The notes under the pieces are model-generated. The model saw nothing but the letters and a program-made list of their open reading frames with translations. It was not told the origin of the DNA and made no database searches. Positions 1 through 5,156 of a DNA stretch of 5,874 nucleotides are shown here, piece after piece; the stretch's first letter is position 1, and the number at the start of each line of letters is the position of its first letter. Both the position numbers and the translations under genes were made by a program. This DNA is from Candidatus Delongbacteria bacterium (GTDB lineage Bacteria > UBA4055), in contig JAQVNT010000111.1 of assembly GCA_028702975.1 (NCBI GenBank), forward strand, positions 1-5,874, written 5' to 3'.

Positions 1-708
1 ATCGATTAATTGGTGCAGATGACCCGACATGCATAGGTCTTTTGTCGAAAGCAGATGTTTATCTTTTATGATCAATTTCCTGTCCGCATCAGCAAGATCG
101 AAAGGAAGCCTGCAGACCTGCATGCACTTCCCCCTGTTAGCGCTCCTGCCCGAGAGATATTGCGAGAAATAGCATCTTCCGGAGTATGAAACGCACAATG
201 CGCCGTGTATAAAAGCCTCGAGCTCGATGTCAGGTACTTCAGAACGGATCCTTCTTATCTGTTCCAGACTCAGTTCGCGTGCAAGTATTATCCGGGAAAA
301 ACCTGAATCACGCATAAATCTTATATGCCCGGGATCAGCGTTATTGCATTGAGTCGATGCAATTATATTAAAAGGCGGAAGATCAAGCTTCAGTATGCCC
401 ATATCCTGAATTATCACTCCATCGGCTCCTGAATCATAAGCTTTGTTCAGCGAATTCTGCACTTTTGCTTCTTCACCGTCAAAGAATATTGTATTCAGCG
501 CAACATAAACTTTCACATAATACTGGTGCGCAAATGAACAAAGCTCACCAATTTCGTCCCAGGAGTTTCCTGCTGCAGAGCGTGCAGAAAACTCCGGTCC
601 GCCGATATAGACTGCATCCGCGCCGGATATGACCGCGATCTTTCCCGCCTGCAGATCTTTTGCTGGAGATAAGAGTTCAAGCAGTATTTTTCCATTACTG
701 TCGTTCAT
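1..708 (-). CDS. Peptidase U32 family protein, RlhA/TrhP-like (3' end outside window)
   Basis: Translating the minus strand from the ATG at 708-706 gives 236 codons without a stop, so the C-terminal part lies beyond base 1. The N-terminus reads ELLSPAKDLQAGK (residues 11-23), then GADAVYIGGPEFSARSAAGN (29-48), the usual start of the family's TIM-barrel-like domain. The U32 signature is at 164-182, with EAFIHGALC followed by SGRC. C172, C179, C195 and C199 are candidate iron-sulfur ligands, by analogy with the cysteine clusters of UbiU/UbiV; this is inferred. The segments SGRSANRGKC and KDKHLLSTKDL follow. Despite the old 'peptidase' name, characterised relatives hydroxylate RNA: RlhA acts on 23S rRNA and TrhP on tRNA wobble uridine. 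The details here (QDMGILKLDLPP, LARELSLEQI) resemble RlhA-type proteins from memory, so rRNA hydroxylation is the best guess. The missing C-terminus prevents a subfamily call. The frame is open upstream to a stop at 789-787 but has no other ATG. No clear ribosome binding site precedes the start. Confidence 0.93.
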   Translation of the reverse strand, partial: MNDSNGKILLELLSPAKDLQAGKIAVISGADAVYIGGPEFSARSAAGNSWDEIGELCSFAHQYYVKVYVALNTIFFDGEEAKVQNSLNKAYDSGADGVIIQDMGILKLDLPPFNIIASTQCNNADPGHIRFMRDSGFSRIILARELSLEQIRRIRSEVPDIELEAFIHGALCVSYSGRCYFSQYLSGRSANRGKCMQVCRLPFDLADADRKLIIKDKHLLSTKDLCMSGHLHQLID

Positions 709-714
709 CGCTGA

Positions 715-743
715 ATTGTAAACCGTCAAAACAGAAAAAGCAA
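715..743 (-). promoter_or_regulatory. Weak candidate promoter for the U32 gene
   Basis: On the minus strand, TACAAT (720-715) matches five of six bases of the -10 consensus. It lies 17 bases after TTGCTT (743-738), which matches only the first three -35 positions. Transcription would start at about 708-709, essentially at the ATG, which would make a leaderless or nearly leaderless message. That agrees with the lack of a Shine-Dalgarno sequence, but the -35 match is poor. Confidence 0.25.
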
Positions 744-759
744 TTTTTAAATATAAAGT

Positions 760-788
760 TTGATAAAAACAAATTAATAAAATAAATT
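760..788 (+). promoter_or_regulatory. Candidate sigma-70-type promoter for the rightward operon
   Basis: TTGATA at 760-765 matches five of six bases of the -35 consensus. It is followed after 17 bases by TAAATT at 783-788, which matches four of six bases of the -10 consensus. Transcription would start near 795, giving a leader of about 25 bases that contains the ribosome binding site. The A+T-rich setting makes chance matches likely. A second -10-like hexamer, GATAAT at 793-798, has no good -35 partner and would start transcription too close to the ribosome binding site. Confidence 0.4.
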
Positions 789-806
789 ACAGGATAATTT
801 TACAGG
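787..806 (+). repeat. Short direct repeat TTACAGG, 13-base period
   Basis: TTACAGG occurs at 787-793 and again at 800-806, with starts 13 bases apart. The pair sits between the candidate -10 element and the start codon of the aminotransferase gene, and its second copy overlaps the ribosome binding site. A regulator or RNA-binding site is conceivable, but two seven-base copies in A+T-rich DNA can arise by chance. Confidence 0.25.
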
Positions 807-812
807 TGGGGG
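804..812 (+). promoter_or_regulatory. Ribosome binding site of the aminotransferase gene
   Basis: AGGTGGGGG, ending seven bases before the ATG at 820, is a purine-rich Shine-Dalgarno-like sequence that fixes this start. The out-of-frame ATG at 813-815 lies too close to it to be used. Confidence 0.7.
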
Positions 813-819
813 ATGTGTA

Positions 820-1917
820 ATGAAAATACCTTTCGTTGATCTTAAAGCTAATTACCTTTCAATAAAAGATGAGATCGATACCGCAATAAGCAGTGTGATA
901 AGCAGTTCGGCGTTCGTCAAGGGAAAGGAACTTGAGCAGTTCGAAAAAAACTGGGCGGAAATGTGCGGAGCAGGATTTTGCGTAGGTACATCCAACGGGA
1001 CTGCCTCACTTGAACTTATACTGAGATCACTGGGAGTAGGAGCCGGAGATGAAGTGATCTGCCCTTCTCACACATTTATTGCCACTGCCGAAGCGATCGT
1101 GAACTGCGGTGCGAAACCTGTTTTCGCAGACTGTCACGAGAGTTCCGCACTTATTGATGCTAATGAAGTGAGAAAAGCCATTACAGAGAGAACGAAAGCT
1201 GTAATCATCGTCGATCTTTACGGTCAGCCTGCGGATCATGATGCGGTTGTTGAAGCGGTAGGCAATAAAAACATAACTGTAATTCAGGATGCAGCCCAAT
1301 CACATCTTGCGGAATATAAGAAGAAAACTGTCGGAAGCTACGCAAAAGTAACATCTTTCAGTTTTTACCCCGGAAAGAACCTCGGTGCATACGGGGATGC
1401 GGGAGCAGCAGTTACAAATGACGAGGAACTTTATAAAAAAATAAAGATGCTTTCTGATCACGGAAGAATTACCAAATATGAACATCTGATCGCAGGGACG
1501 AATGCGAGAATGGACAACCTTCAGGCTTCGGTTCTTAATGTAAAAATGAAACACCTGGCTGACTGGAACGATAAAAGACGCAAAATAGTCAGAAAATACA
1601 AAAACGCGCTTGAAGACCGTGTTTTATTCATAGATGAAGAAACTTATGCTAAACCAGTCTATCACCTTTGCGTGATCAGAACACCGTACCGAAAAGACCT
1701 GATAAAATTTCTTGAAGAACATGAAGTTTCAACGGGTATCCATTATCCCATTCCGCTTCACCTTCAGCCCGCTTTCAAAGAACTCGGTTATAATTCAGGC
1801 GACCTGCCAAGGTCTGAGAAAATCTCGGAAGAGATCCTGTCAATACCTGTTTTTCCGGAAATGACGGACGAACAGACGGATTTTGTGATCGCTCAGATTA
1901 AAGAGTATTTCAGATAA
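820..1917 (+). CDS. DegT/DnrJ/EryC1 PLP-dependent nucleotide-sugar aminotransferase
   Basis: This 365-residue protein has the usual length of the family, which transfers an amino group from glutamate (usually) to a keto sugar nucleotide in the cytoplasm. Visible hallmarks are the N-terminal PFVDLKANY (4-12), the cofactor-phosphate region GTSNGTASLELILRSLG (56-72), PSHTFIATAEA (82-92), DLYGQPAD (132-139) and the DAAQ motif (157-160), where D157 should pair with the pyridine nitrogen. FYPGKNLGAYGDAG (182-195) carries K186, the expected Schiff-base lysine. HYPIPLHLQPAF (308-319) is the usual C-terminal substrate-loop segment. All catalytic positions are intact. The sequence resembles enzymes acting at C3 or C4 of dTDP- or UDP-sugars (QdtB/FdtB, WbpE), but the sugar cannot be set from sequence. 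No dehydratase or oxidase making the keto substrate is present, so it must be encoded elsewhere. It is the first gene of the rightward series, with the GT2 gene 10 bases downstream. Confidence 0.95.
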   Translation: MKIPFVDLKANYLSIKDEIDTAISSVISSSAFVKGKELEQFEKNWAEMCGAGFCVGTSNGTASLELILRSLGVGAGDEVICPSHTFIATAEAIVNCGAKPVFADCHESSALIDANEVRKAITERTKAVIIVDLYGQPADHDAVVEAVGNKNITVIQDAAQSHLAEYKKKTVGSYAKVTSFSFYPGKNLGAYGDAGAAVTNDEELYKKIKMLSDHGRITKYEHLIAGTNARMDNLQASVLNVKMKHLADWNDKRRKIVRKYKNALEDRVLFIDEETYAKPVYHLCVIRTPYRKDLIKFLEEHEVSTGIHYPIPLHLQPAFKELGYNSGDLPRSEKISEEILSIPVFPEMTDEQTDFVIAQIKEYFR

Positions 1918-1921
1918 AGGA
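1917..1921 (+). promoter_or_regulatory. Ribosome binding site of the GT2 gene
   Basis: AAGGA ends six bases before the ATG at 1928 and overlaps the TAA stop (1915-1917) of the aminotransferase gene. This favours translational coupling between the two and supports the chosen start. Confidence 0.7.
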
Positions 1922-1927
1922 ACTATT

Positions 1928-2809
1928 ATGATATCAAAATCAGTATCGCTTGTTCTCCCTGCATATAACGAACAGAACGCTGTCGCCTCTTCACTTAAGA
2001 AAATCATATCGTTCATGAAAGATAACTTCAATGACTATGAGATAATCGTGGTCAACGATGCTTCGACTGACGGCACTGAGGCTGAAGTATTAAAATTCAC
2101 TGAAGTAAAACTCGTTTCTCACCCCTATAATAAGGGCAATGGTTCAGCAGTGAGAACAGGAATAAGGAACGCCAGTAAAGAATTCGTGGTAATGATGGAT
2201 GCGGACGGACAGCACGACATTGCAGATATAACAAAGATCGTTGATCTGCTGGGTGTCTATGACTGCGTTGTCGGAGCCAGGACAGAAACTTCTGAAGGAT
2301 CTTTTCACAGAAATCTTGCAAATGTTTTTTACAACCGGCTTGCAAGTTATGTTACAAATGTCAGGATCGAGGACCTCACAAGCGGCTATAGAGGATTTAA
2401 AACATCGGTCATCAAGAAATTTCTCTACATGTTCCCGAACGGGTTTTCATACCCTACAACTTCCACCCTGGCAATCATTAAAGCCGGATATAATCTTAAA
2501 TACTGCCCGATCCATGCTAAAAAAAGGATAGGTAAAAGTAAGATCAGGATATTCAGGGACGGCTTCAGGTTCCTCCTGATAATAATCAAGATCGCTATGC
2601 TTTTCTCACCGTTGAAAGTATTCCTGCCTGTAAGCCTTATTTTTGTGCTGGGAGGATTGTCACATATGTTTTACAAAATAATTCTGCTTGGAGCCAGATA
2701 CACTCAGTTCTCGATCTTCCTCATAAGTGTTGGAGTAATAATTTTTCTTATCGGACTGCTTTCAGAGCAAATATCGACACTCCGTTACGATAAAGTCGAA
2801 GAGGACTAA
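1928..2809 (+). CDS. GT2 DPM1-like glycosyltransferase, probably polyprenyl-phosphate sugar transferase
   Basis: This 293-residue GT-A enzyme starts with SLVLPAYNEQNAV (7-19). It then shows VVNDASTDGT (41-50), NKGNGSAVRTGI (68-79), the metal-binding DADGQHD (91-97; D91 and D93 form the DXD motif) and the acceptor-side DLTSGYRGF (149-157). RIGKSKI (200-206) matches the conserved R-x-G-x-SK stretch before the membrane part of dolichyl-phosphate mannose synthase-like enzymes. Two hydrophobic segments, about 228-247 and 259-280, should anchor it in the inner membrane, leaving a short charged cytoplasmic tail. The family moves a sugar from a nucleotide donor to undecaprenyl or dolichyl phosphate on the cytoplasmic face. 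Beside an amino-sugar aminotransferase, an ArnC-like role (loading an amino sugar onto undecaprenyl phosphate) is a reasonable inference. Transfer of mannose or glucose is equally possible. The epimerase-like gene begins six bases after its stop. Confidence 0.9.
   Translation: MISKSVSLVLPAYNEQNAVASSLKKIISFMKDNFNDYEIIVVNDASTDGTEAEVLKFTEVKLVSHPYNKGNGSAVRTGIRNASKEFVVMMDADGQHDIADITKIVDLLGVYDCVVGARTETSEGSFHRNLANVFYNRLASYVTNVRIEDLTSGYRGFKTSVIKKFLYMFPNGFSYPTTSTLAIIKAGYNLKYCPIHAKKRIGKSKIRIFRDGFRFLLIIIKIAMLFSPLKVFLPVSLIFVLGGLSHMFYKIILLGARYTQFSIFLISVGVIIFLIGLLSEQISTLRYDKVEED
2801..2805 (+). promoter_or_regulatory. Ribosome binding site of the epimerase-like gene, inside the GT2 gene
   Basis: GAGGA lies within the last codons of the GT2 gene, ten bases before the ATG at 2816. 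It supports this start and implies coupled translation of the two genes. Confidence 0.55.
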
Positions 2810-2815
2810 TATTTT

Positions 2816-3898
2816 ATGATTCACATTGTGATCGGAACAAAAGCGCAGCTGATAAAAATGGCGCCGGTAATGAAAGAACTGAGTTTGAGAGGTATCGAAT
2901 ATAATTATATTTCAACCGGTCAGCACAAAGATACTATTGACGATATTCTTGCGAACTTCGAGATCAAAAAACCAGACATATCCCTTTATTCAGGAAAGGA
3001 TATAACTTCAGTTCTGTCCATGATCACATGGTCCTTCAGGATACTTTTATTTTCATTTCTTAAAAGGAAAATGATTTTCAGGAAAGATAAGAAAGGAATA
3101 GTCCTGGTACACGGTGATACTCTAAGCACGGTCATAGGCGCACTGATGGGCAAATTGTCAGGATTACAGGTGGGACATGTTGAATCGGGTCTAAGATCGT
3201 TCAATATATTTCAGCCGTTCCCTGAGGAAATATTCAGAAAGACAACTTTCCGGCTTTCTGATTTAATGTTCTGCCCGGGAGAATGGGCTGTAAACAATCT
3301 GAAAAAATACAGCGGGAGGAAAGTAAATACGCACATAAATACACTGTACGATTCTCTGAATTATGCAGCTCCGGCTATAAACGAAATCAGCGATGTGCAA
3401 ATACCTCCGGATAAGTTTGCCGTAGTCACGCTTCACAGATTTGAGAATGTAAAAAATAAAGAAATCCTTACAAATATTACTAACCTTCTCGAATCAGTCT
3501 CAAAAAAAATAAGGCTTATATTTATCCTTCATAATATTACAGAGAAGAAGCTGATCAGGTTCAGTCTATTGGAAAAGCTCAAAAATAATCCCCGAATAGA
3601 GCTAAGAAAAAGATATGATTATTTCAGGTTCATTAAACTGATCAAACACGCCGAGTTCGTTATATCTGACGGCGGAAGTAATCAGGAAGAATGTTCCTAT
3701 CTCAAAAAACCCGTTATTCTCTTCCGTAATGTAACTGAAAGAAATGAAGGTCTCGGACATAATGCGGTAATTTCAAAGTTCGATCCCACTGTTATTTCAG
3801 ATTTTATTGATCACTATAATGATCTTGAAGGCCCCGAACAGAAAACAGGATTAAGTCCCTCGCGGATCATAATTGATAATTGCGTTGACTTTACCTGA
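2816..3898 (+). CDS. Divergent UDP-GlcNAc 2-epimerase (WecB-fold) family protein
   Basis: This 360-residue GT-B-fold protein aligns by eye with WecB, which interconverts UDP-GlcNAc and UDP-ManNAc. It keeps STGQHKDT (33-40), LVHGDT (97-102; D101 corresponds to E. coli D95), GHVESGLRS (120-128; E123 to E117), PFPEE (134-138; E137 to E131), TLHR (205-208; H207 to H213), SDGGSNQEE (284-292) and NVTERNEGLGHN (305-316). The N-terminal loop, however, reads GTKAQLIK (7-14) where WecB has GTRPEAIK. The arginine near the nucleotide phosphates is therefore lysine, and the following PE is AQ. A hydrophobic, basic stretch (about 65-93) replaces the usual helix before the LVHGDT strand. I recall relatives with GTKAQ and SDGGSNQEE in other surface-polysaccharide clusters, so this may be a recognised branch with a different substrate. 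Its position after aminotransferase and GT2 genes fits lipid-linked glycan synthesis. An epimerase is most likely; a hydrolysing epimerase or a glycosyltransferase of this fold is possible. Confidence 0.85.
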   Translation: MIHIVIGTKAQLIKMAPVMKELSLRGIEYNYISTGQHKDTIDDILANFEIKKPDISLYSGKDITSVLSMITWSFRILLFSFLKRKMIFRKDKKGIVLVHGDTLSTVIGALMGKLSGLQVGHVESGLRSFNIFQPFPEEIFRKTTFRLSDLMFCPGEWAVNNLKKYSGRKVNTHINTLYDSLNYAAPAINEISDVQIPPDKFAVVTLHRFENVKNKEILTNITNLLESVSKKIRLIFILHNITEKKLIRFSLLEKLKNNPRIELRKRYDYFRFIKLIKHAEFVISDGGSNQEECSYLKKPVILFRNVTERNEGLGHNAVISKFDPTVISDFIDHYNDLEGPEQKTGLSPSRIIIDNCVDFT

Positions 3899-3941
3899 GA
3901 GGTTGGTTATCATTGGACGAATTGAAAGATAAACGGATATA
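3899..3941 (+). other. 43-base gap with a possible 9-codon leader ORF before the permease
   Basis: This is the longest gap inside the rightward series. A TTG at 3914-3916 opens a nine-codon frame (LDELKDKRI with its literal first residue) that ends at TAA 3941-3943, overlapping the permease ATG at 3942. GAGAGG at 3897-3902 lies a plausible distance before the TTG. The permease ATG itself has only a weak, close GGA (3935-3937). Translation might therefore reach the permease by reinitiation, but the peptide is too short to judge and may be chance. No terminator is visible. Confidence 0.2.
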
Positions 3942-5156
3942 ATGAAAACTCTTGTTAAACTATACCTGAAAGATCTCCTGAGAAATAAAATGCTCGGTCT
4001 TATGGTATTATTAGTACCCGTCATCTTTTATCCGATTATTTACTGGGGAGTTAACCAGTTTTTGATGGTCAGGGCCGGCTTCTCAGACAGCAGAGAGCTC
4101 ACTCTTTCCTACACGAACGCAACAAATGATTTCTTCAAGCTCGAAGATTCATTGAAGACTGTCAAAAACCTCATACTGGAAAAGTCTAAAACCGGAACAT
4201 CCGGAATGTTTTTGAATGTTTCGTCTCTGGACGGACTGCCATTTTTTACCGTTCTTATGGACAGTTCAAATTCAACTCATAAGGAATTTTACCCGCGGAT
4301 AGAAAATAAACTTATCAGTTTTTACGAATCTGAAAAACAGGAACTGATAACAAAAAAGGGGTTCGAACCTGAATATTTTGATGTTTTCAGGATCGAAGCC
4401 AGAAATACTGAAGGCGGCCATGAGATAATAAAAAAAATGCTCTCGCTTCTTATACCGCTGATGTCCGTCATTTCTATAATATCAGCCGCTGCTGCGGCTT
4501 CTGTGGAAATGACATCCGGACATTTGGAAGACAGGACCGCAGAAACGTCTCTGACGCTTCCTGTAAAGAGAGAAAGCGTGATAATTTCCAAACTTATAAC
4601 CGTAAATATTTACGCACTACTGGCCGGAACAGTCAATTTCGTATTTCTAGTCGCCTTTATTGTCACTATCTTCAAATCGCTAATAACGGGAGTATCCGAG
4701 GACATTACGGGATTCGGCTGGAGCGAGGTTTTTAATCTTAAGATAATAATTATCACAGCGATCTCTCTAGTTCTGACATCCTTCTTCGTGAGCATAATAT
4801 TCGTTACCGCTTCAGGATTTGCATCCAAGAGGAAAGAAGGCGGCGTCATGATATCCCCTTTTACGGCCTTCCTTACATATCTGCCGCTCGTTATGGTAAT
4901 TCCGGCTATCGATCCAAACATATTCATCGCAGCAACACCAGTCCTCAATATCGCGTTTTCACTCAAACTTCTTATAGAAAACAATACTGACTGGTTATTT
5001 TTGACTGAAACGGCACTCTTTTCCGTCTTATGGCTTTTTATTGTTTACAAATTCTTTTTCCCGTTCCTGACAGAAGAAGAAGTGCTGCTCGGATACTCAG
5101 GATCATCACTTACAAAGAAAATTAAAATCAAGTGGTCAAGATGGAAGAAACGATAA
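3942..5156 (+). CDS. NatB-type ABC-2 transporter permease
   Basis: This 404-residue inner-membrane protein has the NatB/YhaP layout. One hydrophobic segment near the N-terminus (about 17-37) is followed by a large soluble domain (about 38-164, probably outside the membrane, no cysteine). A cluster of hydrophobic segments follows at about 166-188, 215-244, 267-292, 307-327, 329-345 and 352-374. The stretch GHLEDRTAETSLTLPVKRES (193-212) occupies the place of the ExExGTLExLLxxPxxR motif that couples NatB-type permeases to the ATPase. FASKRKEGGVMISPF (293-307) matches the second conserved cytoplasmic loop. The C-terminus is very basic (KKIKIKWSRWKKR, 392-404) and presumably cytoplasmic. The ATPase gene starts inside its last codons, so the two form one transporter. 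NatAB of Bacillus exports sodium; many homologues have unknown cargo. Here the cargo could be an ion, a drug-like molecule or a product of the upstream sugar genes. Upstream in-frame TAA at 3930-3932 leaves ATG 3942 as the only ATG start. Confidence 0.88.
   Translation: MKTLVKLYLKDLLRNKMLGLMVLLVPVIFYPIIYWGVNQFLMVRAGFSDSRELTLSYTNATNDFFKLEDSLKTVKNLILEKSKTGTSGMFLNVSSLDGLPFFTVLMDSSNSTHKEFYPRIENKLISFYESEKQELITKKGFEPEYFDVFRIEARNTEGGHEIIKKMLSLLIPLMSVISIISAAAAASVEMTSGHLEDRTAETSLTLPVKRESVIISKLITVNIYALLAGTVNFVFLVAFIVTIFKSLITGVSEDITGFGWSEVFNLKIIIITAISLVLTSFFVSIIFVTASGFASKRKEGGVMISPFTAFLTYLPLVMVIPAIDPNIFIAATPVLNIAFSLKLLIENNTDWLFLTETALFSVLWLFIVYKFFFPFLTEEEVLLGYSGSSLTKKIKIKWSRWKKR

Larger units (their letters stand above)
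709..819. promoter_or_regulatory. Divergent intergenic promoter region, very A+T-rich
   Basis: This is the only gap of appreciable size in the window. It separates the leftward U32 gene from the rightward sugar and transporter series, so it should hold the promoters for both. Bases 741-800 contain only seven G or C residues in sixty (about 88% A+T), far above the surroundings. Such a block suits promoter melting, an UP element or binding of a nucleoid protein. No strong terminator-like hairpin is visible, as expected for a divergent arrangement. Confidence 0.75.

Noticed and set aside
513..695. 60-codon minus-strand ORF at the start of the U32 gene
   Set aside because: It is an alternate frame of the U32 coding sequence; the adjacent minus-strand frame gives the full set of U32 motifs over 236 codons.
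752..762. Bacteroides-type -7 promoter element (TAnnTTTG) in the divergent region
   Set aside because: TTTG is present at 759-762, but the required TA two bases before it is AA, and no matching -33 element was seen.
1027..1554. Two minus-strand ORFs (1027-1299 and 1300-1554) opposite the aminotransferase gene
   Set aside because: Their translations show no recognisable motif, and the plus strand here encodes intact PLP-enzyme motifs.
1840..2345. Minus-strand ORFs at 1840-2031 and 2097-2345
   Set aside because: They lie opposite the aminotransferase end and the GT2 catalytic domain and have unlikely composition with no family features.
2241..2531. 96-codon plus-strand ORF inside the GT2 gene
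   Set aside because: It is a shifted frame of the GT2 gene, which remains open with its DLTSGYRGF and RIGKSKI motifs through this stretch.
2986..3204. 72-codon minus-strand ORF opposite the epimerase-like gene
   Set aside because: The plus strand carries the conserved LVHGDT and GHVESGLRS motifs here; the antisense frame shows nothing recognisable.
2816..3898. Possibility that the epimerase-like gene is a decayed pseudogene because of its odd N-terminal motif
   Set aside because: The frame is intact over a near-normal length, and the catalytic acids and histidine are all kept, so divergence of function fits better than decay.
3907..3932. Possible terminator hairpin TTATC...GATAA between the epimerase-like and permease genes
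   Set aside because: The stem is only five A/T-rich pairs with a 16-base loop and no T-run after it, so it is not a credible terminator.
4322..4984. Minus-strand ORFs of 89 and 124 codons opposite the permease gene
   Set aside because: Open antisense frames are common opposite membrane-protein genes; no start signals or motifs support them, and the plus frame is a complete permease.
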